Translations under genes and position numbers: made by a program | The notes under the pieces: generated by a model | The model's input: only the letters and a program-made list of their open reading frames with translations | Databases searched by the model: none | What the model was told of the DNA's origin: nothing | Assembly (NCBI GenBank): GCA_023421075.1 | Contig: JAEZUM010000080.1 | Span: forward strand, 1 to 37,542 | Source: Bacillota bacterium | Lineage (GTDB): Bacteria; Bacillota; Clostridia; Lachnospirales; Lachnospiraceae | DNA length: 37,542 nucleotides | Direction of reading: 5' to 3' | Shown: one piece after another, positions 1 through 8,678 of the stretch | Position numbering within the stretch: position 1 is the stretch's first letter | Layout of the letters: each line of letters starts with the position of its first letter

Positions 1-125
1 ATTTGCCATCCGGCTTCCTTCAGATTCGCAGTCACCTACGACACCCTTGCCATTGGCTATGTCCTTCCCACTACCGGGCGGACTCGGGACTTACACCCGT
101 TGAAACGTGCGCCCGCCGGGCGCAC
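1..125 (-). mobile_element. Group IIC intron, 5' end (partial, runs off left edge)
   Basis: On the minus strand the sequence starting at 125 opens with GTGCGCCCGG, then shows the domain I signatures GTGTAAGTCCCGA, GGCAAGGGTGTC and AATCTGAAGGAAGC followed by GGCAAA. These match, in order and spacing, the start of known bacterial group IIC introns such as the Oceanobacillus iheyensis intron, as I remember it. The intron boundary sits four bases after the T-run of a perfect terminator hairpin (130-162), which is the classic IIC target. Only about 125 nt of domain I is present; the rest of the ribozyme and any reverse transcriptase/maturase ORF would lie left of the window. The identity is quite sure; whether it is mobile or full-length cannot be seen. 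Confidence 0.88.
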
Positions 126-129
126 ATGT

Positions 130-162
130 AAAAGGAGGTGTCCTTCAAGAACACCTCCTTTT
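130..162 (-). terminator. Rho-independent terminator of the nox-YkgJ operon; intron target
   Basis: Perfect 12-bp stem (130-141 with 151-162) with a 9-nt loop and a TTTT at the end on the minus strand, 39 bases after the stop of the YkgJ-like gene. The group II intron starts four bases after it. Group IIC introns recognise such hairpins, so the hairpin probably served both as terminator and as insertion site. Confidence 0.85.
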
Positions 163-200
163 AAATAGGATAAAATTAAGAATTATAGATTATTCTTTCT

Positions 201-476
201 TTACGAAGTCTCCCGCTCTAACTCAATCAGATAATTCATCGCAGCCTGATCGTTATCCCCGCACATCTCATAAGAGGGCCGTAAACCAGAGCAAACAGCC
301 GGTCTCTGTGTCGATCCGAAGAGCATACACAAATTATCCTCCGAGAGCTGAATACACCTGATTCCGGCCGGTTTCCCCTCAGGCATACCGGGTATCGGTG
401 ATGATATGGAGGGTGCAATACAGCAGGCACCACATCCTAATCTACAGATCTGCTCCGTACTATTCTGATCAGACAT
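201..476 (-). CDS. YkgJ-like cysteine-cluster protein (putative metal-binding)
   Basis: A 91-residue protein with a run of cysteines near the N-terminus (CRLGCGACC), more in the middle (RCIQL, NLCMLFG) and at the end (RPAVCSGLRPS, MCG). This is the pattern of the YkgJ/UPF0153 cysteine-cluster family, thought to bind Zn or an Fe-S cluster; the exact role is not known. It is short compared with many members but starts and ends cleanly. Its ATG overlaps the end of the upstream nox gene by 8 bases (ATGTCTGA), so the two are probably translationally coupled. A terminator and then a group II intron follow directly. Confidence 0.72.
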   Translation of the reverse strand: MSDQNSTEQICRLGCGACCIAPSISSPIPGMPEGKPAGIRCIQLSEDNLCMLFGSTQRPAVCSGLRPSYEMCGDNDQAAMNYLIELERETS

Positions 477-1833
477 TCACTAATTCCAGCTTTCTTTCCT
501 GCTCTAGGGCAGCTTGTGCCAATAGATTGAGATAATTCCAGGGTCTGTCAAAATGAGGCTGGAAGAAGAAATCCACATAAGCAAGATCCTCGATTGTCAT
601 TTTATTCTGAATGGCAAGCGACAAAGTATTTGCCGATTGAGTGATATCATACTTCGACATAACCTGTCCTCCGACGATACGGTTCGTATCAACTTCGTAT
701 ACCAGCTGCATCAATATTTCTTCTGTAGTTGGCATGAATTCCGGACGATAGTTATCTTTCACCAGGACACTACGCACCTTCAAACCAAAGAACTCTGCAC
801 TCCCGGTTGTAACTCCTGTGGAACCTATGTTATATCCAAAAAGATGGAGTCCGGACGTAGACTGTGTCCCTCTATATTTTACCTTAGGTTCTGATATGTT
901 CTTGCCAATCAGCATGCCCATTCGAACAGCATTTGTCGCTAAGGGAATGTATGCCTGACCGCCATTCGGGTTATAGTGAACAGCACAGCTGTCACCAGCT
1001 GCAAAAATATCCGGATTGCTGCTTCTCATGTATTCATCCACAACAATCGCTCCGCTGGGAAGCATATCCACCTTTCCCTTAAGAAGCTCATTGTTCGGAC
1101 GAAATCCAACACATAAAATAACTAAATCCGCTTCGTATTCCCCTTTTGCCGTAACTACAGCTCTTACCTCTCCCTGATCGTTTGCAACGAAACGCTCCAC
1201 TGCCTGATTCAAAGCCAAGGTAATCCCTCGGTTCATCAAATCGTTTTCCAGAATATCAGTGAATTCCTTATCCAGATATTTATTCAGAATGCGATCCAAA
1301 CCATCGATTAAGGTAACTTCCTTACCGGATTCGCGAAATGCCTCTACTAACTCGATTCCGATGTAACCTCCACCGACGATAACAACCTTTCTTGCGTCCT
1401 TAACCTTATCAATAATCACATTGGCTTGTTCATAATTCTTGCATAAGAGTATATTTTTACTGTCTATTCCGGGAATCGGCGGAATAATCGGCCAGGATCC
1501 GGTTGTATTTACCAACTTATCGTAGTTCACTACCACTTCCTCACCGGTTACCAGATTCTCAGCAACTACCTTCTTCTCCACGGTATCAATTAATTTCACG
1601 TTATGTCTGATCTTGATATCAGCTCCCATGTTGCTAAGCTCCTCCGGACTGGAATAAAACAGACCGGCAGCATCCTTCACTACTCCTCCGACATACAATG
1701 CAATACCACAGGACAGGAACGAAATATTGTCGTTTCGTTCAAATACAGTGACCTTAGCCTCCGGATTCTCTCTTAATATAGTCTTGACTGCTGCAGTACC
1801 AGCATGGGTACACCCTATTACTACTACTTTCAT
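469..1833 (-). CDS. nox: NADH oxidase, water-forming (FAD-dependent)
   Basis: A 454-residue flavoprotein disulfide reductase of the NADH oxidase/NADH peroxidase/CoA-disulfide reductase group. Visible landmarks are the N-terminal FAD-binding fold (VVVIGCTHAGTAAV), the redox-active Cys42 in SFLSCGIALYVGG, the NADH-binding glycine motif VVIVGGGYIGIELVEAF near residue 150, the second FAD motif IFAAGDSCAV, and a C-terminal dimerization domain. The start MKVVVIGCTHAG resembles water-forming oxidases more than peroxidases or CoA-disulfide reductases. It would reduce O2 to water with NADH in the cytoplasm, useful to an anaerobe under oxygen exposure. The ribosome binding site AGGAGATG lies just before the ATG. 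The promoter and a candidate operator lie upstream (1974-2039). A YkgJ-like gene overlaps its end. Confidence 0.87.
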   Translation of the reverse strand: MKVVVIGCTHAGTAAVKTILRENPEAKVTVFERNDNISFLSCGIALYVGGVVKDAAGLFYSSPEELSNMGADIKIRHNVKLIDTVEKKVVAENLVTGEEVVVNYDKLVNTTGSWPIIPPIPGIDSKNILLCKNYEQANVIIDKVKDARKVVIVGGGYIGIELVEAFRESGKEVTLIDGLDRILNKYLDKEFTDILENDLMNRGITLALNQAVERFVANDQGEVRAVVTAKGEYEADLVILCVGFRPNNELLKGKVDMLPSGAIVVDEYMRSSNPDIFAAGDSCAVHYNPNGGQAYIPLATNAVRMGMLIGKNISEPKVKYRGTQSTSGLHLFGYNIGSTGVTTGSAEFFGLKVRSVLVKDNYRPEFMPTTEEILMQLVYEVDTNRIVGGQVMSKYDITQSANTLSLAIQNKMTIEDLAYVDFFFQPHFDRPWNYLNLLAQAALEQERKLELVNV

Positions 1834-1973
1834 TGCAAATCATCTCCTTTTCTGAATAAATATATGTGCTGTAAATTTTGATCTAATCACATCCAGTTCT
1901 CTGATTTATAAAAGGAACCATCCGGGACTGGATAATATTATTCAATGATCGACGTTCTTAAAATCAAAACAAC

Positions 1974-1996
1974 TTGATAATAATTACTGTTATCAA
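1974..1996. promoter_or_regulatory. Candidate operator palindrome in the nox leader
   Basis: Perfect 7-bp inverted repeat TTGATAA and TTATCAA separated by 9 bases, about 8-30 bases downstream of the transcription start inferred from the -10 box at 2011-2016. Such a position fits a repressor site. The spacing does not fit the usual Rex or FNR consensus, and the similarity to a PerR box is weak, so the regulator is not named. It could also be a chance AT-rich repeat. Confidence 0.35.
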
Positions 1997-2010
1997 CATT
2001 ATATATTAAG

Positions 2011-2039
2011 ATTATACCAAATTAAATAGTAAATATAAA
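2011..2039 (-). promoter_or_regulatory. Probable sigma-A promoter of nox
   Basis: On the minus strand TATAAT (2016-2011) is preceded at 17 bases by TTTATA (2039-2034). The -10 box is perfect and the -35 box weak, leaving a leader of about 170 nt before nox. A weak -35 fits a regulated promoter. Confidence 0.5.
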
Positions 2040-2107
2040 TCAATTGACAAGAAAATATAGAAAACTTTTGTAATCTTTCACGAATATATCCTATCTCCTA
2101 AATAATC

Positions 2108-2983
2108 TTATGATTGCAGACCCAGCTTACGATCATTCGCTTCGCTCAGTAAGGTTGCACCCAAAATCAAGACACCTCCAAGAAGCTGTAAAAAAGTCAG
2201 CTCCTCCCCAAGAAAAAGTCCGGACATGAGAATGGCTGAAATCGGATCGGTATAGCTTAAAACAGCCACTGTCTGTCCTTTTAATCCCTTCATTCCTGTA
2301 AAATACATCAAATAGGCCAGACCGGTATGAACAAGACCCATAGTAATCAGAAACGCTGCGGATTTCAGGTCGATACTAAAAATTCTGATTGGTTCCGTTA
2401 GTAAAATATATGGCAATAAAACAATTGTAGCGGAGCTAATCTGAACCAAAGTTGTCTCTAAACCGGATAACCCTTTTAAATATTTATTAAGAATTACTAC
2501 ACTGGCATATAATACAGCGGCTGCCAAACCGTAACAGATCCCAATGATATGATTGGTACCCTCGCCCCCTCCGATGCCTACGATAAGAAACATTCCTCCC
2601 AGAGCAGTAAGGATACAAGCCATTTTTATCGGAGTCAGTCTTTCCTTCAATAAAAACGGAGACAGTAGAACAACAAAAACCGGAGCAAAATAATAACTTA
2701 AGGTAGCATTGGCAATTGAGGTGTATTTATACGCCTGAAACATCAAAATCCAATTAAACCCAATCCCTGCTCCGGATATAACCAGAAGAAGCAGATTGGG
2801 TTTGATCTTCTGCCACGAGATCTTCTCCTTCAGCACTCTGCTCGCCAGCAAAAGGAATATGCTTCCGATCAATCCCCTGGTCAATGCAATTTGTCCTGAG
2901 GATAGCGCTATATTTCTTGACATTAGTCCGATACTGCCAAAAATCAGCATCGCACTAATATAAATTATTTTGGATTTATTCAT
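2108..2983 (-). CDS. EamA/DMT-superfamily transporter
   Basis: A 291-residue, very hydrophobic protein with about ten membrane segments arranged as two repeated EamA halves. The first half includes LTRGLIGSIFLLLASR and YYFAPVFVVLLSPFLLKERL, the second half YFTGMKGLKGQTVAVLSYTDP followed by a segment ending in LFLGEEL. The repeated acidic residue at the end of the fourth helix of each half (LLKE, FLGEE) is typical of this drug/metabolite exporter family. The substrate cannot be told from sequence. The ATG is preceded by GGAGAGAG. It sits 64 bases downstream of the 5'-nucleotidase gene on the same strand with no clear terminator between, so read-through is possible. Confidence 0.85.
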   Translation of the reverse strand: MNKSKIIYISAMLIFGSIGLMSRNIALSSGQIALTRGLIGSIFLLLASRVLKEKISWQKIKPNLLLLVISGAGIGFNWILMFQAYKYTSIANATLSYYFAPVFVVLLSPFLLKERLTPIKMACILTALGGMFLIVGIGGGEGTNHIIGICYGLAAAVLYASVVILNKYLKGLSGLETTLVQISSATIVLLPYILLTEPIRIFSIDLKSAAFLITMGLVHTGLAYLMYFTGMKGLKGQTVAVLSYTDPISAILMSGLFLGEELTFLQLLGGVLILGATLLSEANDRKLGLQS

Positions 2984-3047
2984 TCCGTCTCTCTCCTATT
3001 GTGCTCTTTTACATCCGGTGTTACTATACTAGTCAGGTTTGTGGAGG

Positions 3048-5087
3048 TTATGATTTCCTTTTCTTTCTATTCCCCTTGGTCCTTGATGCTTGTTTTCTGC
3101 CTGTGACACGTTTCGTTCCACGACGTTTCTTTCTTGTCGCGATTCGTTGAAGCAGAAACACAAGAATCAAAAATACAATCAAAACGATCCCATATACTGC
3201 AATACCAATATGGTTTGGTTTGCTTAACACAGCTATAATATTTTTATTGTCATCGATCATTTTTCTACCTTGTGTAGTTCCATAATAGTCCGGTATCTGC
3301 GGAACTCCGTCAACCTTATCGAACGACTTCAGATACTGCACTACCGCATACCACTCCTTTAATTCACTCTTTCCATTCCCTGTGGTATCATGGATAATAT
3401 ACTTCTCAAAATCGTGAATAATATTACCCTCCCGATCCTTTGGTACGATCGACATTAAACCAAAGGATTTATCTCCAACGATGGACAGCATCTGAGCAGA
3501 ATATAGATTACATACCACACGGTAAAGCTTTGTATCTTCGATCTCTGAGGTGGTTCCATCTTCCTTGACCAGCTCTGCATGCACCACTTTGTTGAAGATA
3601 AGACGATTTGGATTAAAGGTAAAATTCACCCCGGACATATATAATTGAGCATCAGCCATCAAAGGAGTGATGGAGGCATCTACCTCACAGGCTGTTCTTA
3701 ACTCTTTTCCGGTCAGGTATACACTAATCAAGGGATATCCGGGCTTCCCGTCTGCACCGATTCCTAAGGAGCTGATTCCAAAGGCATTGGCCGTTGTGAC
3801 CTCACCGGGAAAAATGGTATCACGAATTGTTCCGCTTGGAACAATCGCTGCATCAATCGCAATGTACTCGTCTCCCTCTGCTTTCTTAACCGAATAGACA
3901 TAGGCATCACTGATTAGATTACCGATGGTGGACTCACCATGAATGATTGCCAGTTCCTCCGGAGTCTGAAATCGAAATGCTGAGGTTGCCACTACCTCAT
4001 CATACTTCATATGAAAGCTGTCAAAATACTTCGTTTGAACACTGTTTTTGTATTCAGCAACCATTTCGCGAATGGAGGCATCCTCTTTTATACTGCTGTC
4101 AATCGTCTTTAACTCATAATTGTCAAGAAGCCATTCCCCATCCTTAGCCGGAGTCAGCTTCGCAACACCGAGCTGTCTTCCATAGCTTCCGGCGCTACCG
4201 ATTACCGTAGTCCCTACGATCTTCGGCTCTGTTAAGGTTGTATGACTATGCCCACTAACAATAAAATCAATATCCGGAACACCCTTGGCCAGAAGCTCAT
4301 CCTCTGACTCCTTGCTGTCGACCTTTGTGCCGGAATGAGATAAGCAAAGAATAAAATCTACCTTTTCTTTCTCCTTCAATATCTTAACGACACGTTTTGC
4401 CTGTTCGATCTCGTCCGTGAAGGTTACTTCGGCCATAGGAGCCATTGATTCTGATTCCTCGCCCATAACCCCAAATATTCCAATCCGATAACCATTCCGC
4501 TCAAGTATGGTATAATCCGCAACTCCATATTCCTCCATAGCTTTCTTAAGCTTCGATAACGAGTCTGACATCGTTCCTGACTCATCCACCGGAAATGCTA
4601 CATTGGACTGAATAAGGATCGGGAGCTTTTTGCCGCTCTCTACAGCTGTAGAAAGATATGCGGTTAAGCCCTTGGGTCGATAATCAAATTCATGGTTTCC
4701 TAAGGTGGTCGCATCATACCCCATTGCCCCCAGCAATATAAGACCGGGTGCATCTGTTTCGAATATAGTCTGAAAAGGTGTCCCCATGGAGATGTCACCA
4801 CCATCCACTACGATTGCATCAGGGTCATTGTCCCTTTGGGCATCAATCATGGTCTTCAGTCTGGCATAGCCGCCGTACTTTACTACCTTGCCATCTTCCT
4901 CTGCCTGAAAAGGAAGCAGGTTATCATGAAGATCATGGGTAAATAATATTGTAATCCCCTGCTCCTTCCCTGCTGCGCCAGCAACCGGTACGCAGTTAAT
5001 GAAAGACATCAGTGTTATTAACGTAACTGTGAACAGAATCCGCATACGGTCTATTCGGTTTCCAAATGCTCTTTTCACTCGAAACAT
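3048..5087 (-). CDS. Membrane-anchored 5'-nucleotidase / metallophosphatase
   Basis: Counting from the ATG at 5087 (679 residues), a signal peptide (about residues 14-40, ending VAGAAG) is followed by a calcineurin-like metallophosphatase domain: THDLHD (metal ligands Asp52, His54), VDGGD near 98, GNHEFD at 130-135, LSHSGT and SGHSHT. A 5'-nucleotidase C-terminal domain follows, with TIGNLISDAY. Near the end comes an EF-hand-like loop (DTTGNGKSELKEW), a membrane segment and a very basic tail, so the enzyme is probably outside the cell and held by a C-terminal anchor. It would hydrolyse nucleotides or sugar nucleotides for scavenging. An upstream in-frame ATG at 5150 exists, but the extra 21 residues come from a DNA tandem repeat; the start at 5087 has a GGGGGGAAGAG ribosome site. 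Confidence 0.85.
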   Translation of the reverse strand: MFRVKRAFGNRIDRMRILFTVTLITLMSFINCVPVAGAAGKEQGITILFTHDLHDNLLPFQAEEDGKVVKYGGYARLKTMIDAQRDNDPDAIVVDGGDISMGTPFQTIFETDAPGLILLGAMGYDATTLGNHEFDYRPKGLTAYLSTAVESGKKLPILIQSNVAFPVDESGTMSDSLSKLKKAMEEYGVADYTILERNGYRIGIFGVMGEESESMAPMAEVTFTDEIEQAKRVVKILKEKEKVDFILCLSHSGTKVDSKESEDELLAKGVPDIDFIVSGHSHTTLTEPKIVGTTVIGSAGSYGRQLGVAKLTPAKDGEWLLDNYELKTIDSSIKEDASIREMVAEYKNSVQTKYFDSFHMKYDEVVATSAFRFQTPEELAIIHGESTIGNLISDAYVYSVKKAEGDEYIAIDAAIVPSGTIRDTIFPGEVTTANAFGISSLGIGADGKPGYPLISVYLTGKELRTACEVDASITPLMADAQLYMSGVNFTFNPNRLIFNKVVHAELVKEDGTTSEIEDTKLYRVVCNLYSAQMLSIVGDKSFGLMSIVPKDREGNIIHDFEKYIIHDTTGNGKSELKEWYAVVQYLKSFDKVDGVPQIPDYYGTTQGRKMIDDNKNIIAVLSKPNHIGIAVYGIVLIVFLILVFLLQRIATRKKRRGTKRVTGRKQASRTKGNRKKRKS

Positions 5088-5103
5088 ACTCTTCCCCCCA
5101 TCC

Positions 5104-5199
5104 TTCCTATAAACTTTCCTATATACCTTCCTATACACCTTACTATACACCTTGCTAAATGCCTTCCTATATAACTTACTATATACCTTACTTTATGCT
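5104..5199. repeat. Eight copies of a 12-bp tandem repeat in the 5'-nucleotidase leader
   Basis: Eight uninterrupted 12-bp units with plus-strand consensus TTCCTATATACC (units begin at 5104, 5116, 5128, 5140, 5152, 5164, 5176 and 5188). The outer units are more diverged. On the minus strand each unit reads about GGTATATAGGAA, carrying a TATA element and a purine run. The array lies 17 bases upstream of the chosen start of the 5'-nucleotidase. Because 12 is a multiple of three, an in-frame ATG in unit 4 would add VYRK repeats to the protein. Copy-number change could alter expression without a frameshift. Confidence 0.85.
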
Positions 5200-5249
5200 T
5201 CATTCGAACAGTTCTGTTTCCATAGAGCATTGTCCCTGCTTCGCTTCCA

Positions 5250-7394
5250 TCATTGATCCAATCGCTCTAATCTTATCTTAAAGCTTATGCTTCTGGTCGT
5301 CTCCATAGTCTCGAATTGTATGACGTAGCTGGATATCTCCTCATTCAGATCGATAATCTTACCAATACCGAATACACTATGTCGTATGGTATCCCCGACC
5401 TGAAAACGAGTGTTATTTCCCATAATCTTGCGTTCATTCTGTTCTATATAGAAACTGGCATCTCCTACCAGTCTCTCCTCCAGCTCCACTGTATAATTCA
5501 GATATGCTTTCTCCACATTAAAGATAAACCGGGAAGGATAACGATAGGAGCCGTCATAATTAACTCCCTCCGCATCACTTAAAAACAAAGCTCTCTCTGC
5601 TCTGGTATAAGCAACATAGGCAAGTCTGCGCTCCTCCTCCAGCTTATCCTCCGTATCCACATGCTTGCTGGGAAAGATACCTTCATTTAAACCACACACA
5701 AATACGTAAGGAAATTCCAGTCCCTTTGCATTGTGAATTGTCATCATTTGCACAGCATCACTTTTTTCTTTTTGATCCAGATTCGTATATAAAGAGATCC
5801 GATCCAGATAATCGGGAAGGGAGCATTCCTCACCGGCATCCCGCTCATATTCATACACCGACTGCTTCAGCTCAGCCAGATTATCCAGCCGTTCCTGCTC
5901 TCCATTGGTTCGAAGCAGAGCCTCATATCCACTCTCATTTAGGATATTGGTCAGTAATTCCGATAATTTCATCGTCTCATATACATCTTTATACTTCTCG
6001 ATCAGTTGAAGGAATTCTTTGGCCTGCGTCTTAGCAAACATCTCTTCCTCATAATGCTGCTGCAAGGCCTGGAGAAGCGTACAGTTATTCTTATCTGCAT
6101 ACTCCTTTAGAATAGCCATTCTTTTCTCCCCGATATTTCTCTTTGGAAGATTCACAATTCGAGTGAAGGAGATATCATCCCCATTTGCCACCATACGCAG
6201 ATAGCATAGGACGTCCTTAATCTCCTTCCTTTTATAGAATTCAATTCCGGAATAGATGGTATATTGAATCTTCTGCTTAATAAATACCTCTTCAAAGCTT
6301 CTGGATATAAAATGAGAACGATATAAGATCGCAATATCACGAAGCCTTTTTCCGTTTTCTACAATTGTAGTAATCTGAGCAGCAATCCACTCTGCTTCCT
6401 CAGCTGTTGTCTTGGCATGATGATATATAACCGGAAGCTCAGTTTGGCTGATCGCAACCAGCTTTTTATCCAGTCTTTTCTTATTCTTGGTGATTAAGGA
6501 ATTCGAAGCATTGATGATATTCGGTGTGGAACGATAATTCTTGTCCATGACGATTGTCCTGGCATCCCGATATTCCTTATCAAAGTTCAGAATATATTCC
6601 ACTCTGGCACCTCTCCAGGAATAGATGGTCTGATCCGGATCACCGACGATGAATAAGTTATGATGGTAATCACTGACGATCTGAGCGAGTCGATATTGTC
6701 TTACATTCACATCCTGAAATTCATCCACCATGATATATTCCAGACGCTGCTGCCATTTCCTTCGGATATCCTCATGGTTTTCAAAGATATATAGTACAAA
6801 ATTAATTAAATCATCAAAATCCAGAGCAAAGCATTTCTTCTGTTCATAAAGATATCGGTAAAAGATCGCATCCTCTTGATTTCTTGCATGTCGGAACTTG
6901 TCCTTCAGTTCCTCATGATCCGTATTCAGAAGATCAAGAATATAGTTCTCCCGGTTCTTACGTTCCGTGAACTTCTCAATCAAGGTCGGGAAGGTAAAAT
7001 TCTTCGAGTTCAAGCCCATTTCCTCAAAGATGGTATGTAAAATGGAATTCACGTCCTCCGTATCCAGAATGATAAAATTCTTTGGATATTGAAGTACATG
7101 AATCTCCTCCTTCAGTACCTGTACACAAAAGCCATGAAAGGTACTGATATAACCGGTATCATTATCTCCGATCATACTACGGATGCGTCGTTTCATCTCA
7201 TTGGCTGCTTTATTGGTAAAAGTAACACAAAGAATATTAGAGGTAGAAATTCCGAGCTCATTCACAAGATAAGCAAAACGATGGGTAAGTGCTCTAGTTT
7301 TACCGGAACCGGCTCCCGCAATCACGCGGACATAACCCTCGGTGGTCATCACAGCCTGCCGCTGCTCATCATTCAATCCTGCTAATAGATCCAT
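5250..7394 (-). CDS. pcrA: UvrD/PcrA-type 3'-5' DNA helicase
   Basis: A 714-residue superfamily 1A helicase. Motifs in order: LNDEQRQAV (Q-motif), AGAGSGKT (Walker A, about residues 26-33), TFTNKAANEM (Ia), STFHGFC, VDEFQDVN (Walker B/II), GDPDQTIYSWRGA (III), NYRST (IV), TIHNAKGLEF (V) and VAYTRAERAL (VI). The last 50 residues (VGDTIRHSVFGIGKII) resemble the Tudor-like C-terminal domain that links PcrA to RNA polymerase. It would act in nucleotide excision repair, replication restart and removal of RecA filaments. The start is the ATG at 7394 with GGGAGG seven bases upstream; an in-frame TTG at 7409 lies on that ribosome site and is unlikely. The family is certain; PcrA versus a second UvrD-like paralogue is less so. 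Confidence 0.88.
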   Translation of the reverse strand: MDLLAGLNDEQRQAVMTTEGYVRVIAGAGSGKTRALTHRFAYLVNELGISTSNILCVTFTNKAANEMKRRIRSMIGDNDTGYISTFHGFCVQVLKEEIHVLQYPKNFIILDTEDVNSILHTIFEEMGLNSKNFTFPTLIEKFTERKNRENYILDLLNTDHEELKDKFRHARNQEDAIFYRYLYEQKKCFALDFDDLINFVLYIFENHEDIRRKWQQRLEYIMVDEFQDVNVRQYRLAQIVSDYHHNLFIVGDPDQTIYSWRGARVEYILNFDKEYRDARTIVMDKNYRSTPNIINASNSLITKNKKRLDKKLVAISQTELPVIYHHAKTTAEEAEWIAAQITTIVENGKRLRDIAILYRSHFISRSFEEVFIKQKIQYTIYSGIEFYKRKEIKDVLCYLRMVANGDDISFTRIVNLPKRNIGEKRMAILKEYADKNNCTLLQALQQHYEEEMFAKTQAKEFLQLIEKYKDVYETMKLSELLTNILNESGYEALLRTNGEQERLDNLAELKQSVYEYERDAGEECSLPDYLDRISLYTNLDQKEKSDAVQMMTIHNAKGLEFPYVFVCGLNEGIFPSKHVDTEDKLEEERRLAYVAYTRAERALFLSDAEGVNYDGSYRYPSRFIFNVEKAYLNYTVELEERLVGDASFYIEQNERKIMGNNTRFQVGDTIRHSVFGIGKIIDLNEEISSYVIQFETMETTRSISFKIRLERLDQ

Positions 7395-7525
7395 TTCAGT
7401 GCCTCCCAAATCTGTAATCTCTATCCATATATTCTACCATACATACGTTCGTGCATCAACCAAAAAGTAAGGAGAAGGAACACCAGATAATATCGTGATA
7501 CCTCCTCTAACGGTTATCCATTAAT

Positions 7526-7573
7526 AAAGCCCGATCCGCGGATACGATAAAAAGTATCCATGGATTGGGCTTT
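7526..7573 (-). terminator. Terminator after the lactonase gene
   Basis: A long inverted repeat: AAAGCCC with GGGCTTT, continuing inward through GATCC/GGATT and GGATAC/GTATCC around an 8-nt loop. It starts seven bases after the stop of the lactonase-like gene on the minus strand. The T-run is short, so termination may be moderate. It also separates the gene from pcrA. Confidence 0.65.
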
Positions 7574-7579
7574 ACCGGT

Positions 7580-8596
7580 CTATAGCTGAACAATTCCGCT
7601 AGGGCTGTTAAAATTCAGATCAAAAACCTTATTCCTAAGCTCTCCGGATATCTCATCAATCTGAAAGGCCACTACATTATTCGAAAACAGATTACAGATA
7701 ATCAACATCTCATTTTCCTTCGTCAAAAGCATATGACGTGGATGCTTTCCTCCACAGGGATAGTCCATAATCCATTCCAGCTCGCCCTTCGAGTCAATCC
7801 GAAACTGGGTAACGGTATCTGCTCCGCGGTTAGCGGCATATAGAAATTCCCCACTCCCAGAGATGCATAAGGTTGAACCGTTGCTTATTCCCTGATAGTG
7901 TGTTGGTAAGGTCGATATCCGTTGTAGCAGCCGGTTCTCTCCCGTCTGAAATACGAATATCTCATTGGAATATTCCGTGATTACATATAACCTTGTCTCA
8001 TCCTCCGAGAAGACTGCATGCCTCGGTCCGACACCCTCCGGCAAATCGAGTCTTTCTAAGAAAATCGGTGTTCCTTCCTGAAGCTCATAATCAATAATCT
8101 CATCCAGAGCAATATTGACGGTCAGCAGCCTATTCTCCTTTGCATGAAGCAATACGCAATGTGCGCGGGTTAACTCCCCTTTGCCCGGCGTCCGTTGAAT
8201 CTCGTGAAAGATTACTTCACCGAAGTGATCCTCCTCTACTATAATCCCGAAGATCGTCCCTGTCCCGTAACAGGCACCATATAAGGTATGGTGCTTTGGA
8301 GAATAGGTGATATGGCATAAAGCTCCGCCTTCAAGCTTCCTTTGATCCATCAGGGAATATCGTCCATTCCATCTCTTTAGCAAATATACGATGCAGTAAT
8401 CATCTGACTCTGTGACAGTAAAAAGAAACTCGTCCCATCGGCATACGAAACTAGCCTGCTCTATATTTGTCTGCCATAGCTTTTGCGTATTCCCCTCCAT
8501 ATCAAAGCGGTAGCCAATAACCGTATCCTCACCGTTTGTGTCATATCCTGATATTACAATGTCCAGACCGTTACTCAGATCTTTAAATTCATCCAT
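7580..8596 (-). CDS. Lactonase-family seven-bladed beta-propeller protein (6-phosphogluconolactonase-like)
   Basis: A 338-residue protein made of repeated propeller blades, with family-typical stretches GVGPRHAVFSEDETRLYVITE, GSGEFLYAANRGADTVTQF and GGKHPRHMLL, and the C-terminal SNNVVAFQID. This is the lactonase family that includes 6-phosphogluconolactonase (YkgB/Pgl type), which hydrolyses 6-phosphogluconolactone; other members act on other lactones, so the substrate is inferred. No signal peptide is seen. The start is the ATG at 8596, preceded by GGGAG at six bases; a longer ORF reaches 8725 but would overlap the upstream HAD gene. It lies 82 bases after that gene and is probably in one operon with it. 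Confidence 0.78.
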   Translation of the reverse strand: MDEFKDLSNGLDIVISGYDTNGEDTVIGYRFDMEGNTQKLWQTNIEQASFVCRWDEFLFTVTESDDYCIVYLLKRWNGRYSLMDQRKLEGGALCHITYSPKHHTLYGACYGTGTIFGIIVEEDHFGEVIFHEIQRTPGKGELTRAHCVLLHAKENRLLTVNIALDEIIDYELQEGTPIFLERLDLPEGVGPRHAVFSEDETRLYVITEYSNEIFVFQTGENRLLQRISTLPTHYQGISNGSTLCISGSGEFLYAANRGADTVTQFRIDSKGELEWIMDYPCGGKHPRHMLLTKENEMLIICNLFSNNVVAFQIDEISGELRNKVFDLNFNSPSGIVQL

Positions 8597-8678
8597 TCCC
8601 GACTCCCTTCCGAACGGATCACTCCTGTCCGTTCCTATATCATTTTGTACAAGTATAAAGAGGTTGTCTAAGCGTAAT

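Noticed and set aside
1..125. Part of an rRNA or a coding remnant at the left edge
   Set aside because: The minus-strand motifs and their order fit the start of a group IIC intron, and the boundary right after a terminator hairpin supports this.
5088..5150. N-terminal extension of the 5'-nucleotidase with VYRK repeats
   Set aside because: It is encoded by the 12-bp DNA repeats, delays the signal peptide, and the ATG at 5087 has a better ribosome site.
5104..5199. CRISPR array
   Set aside because: The units are 12 bp and directly adjacent with no unique spacers.
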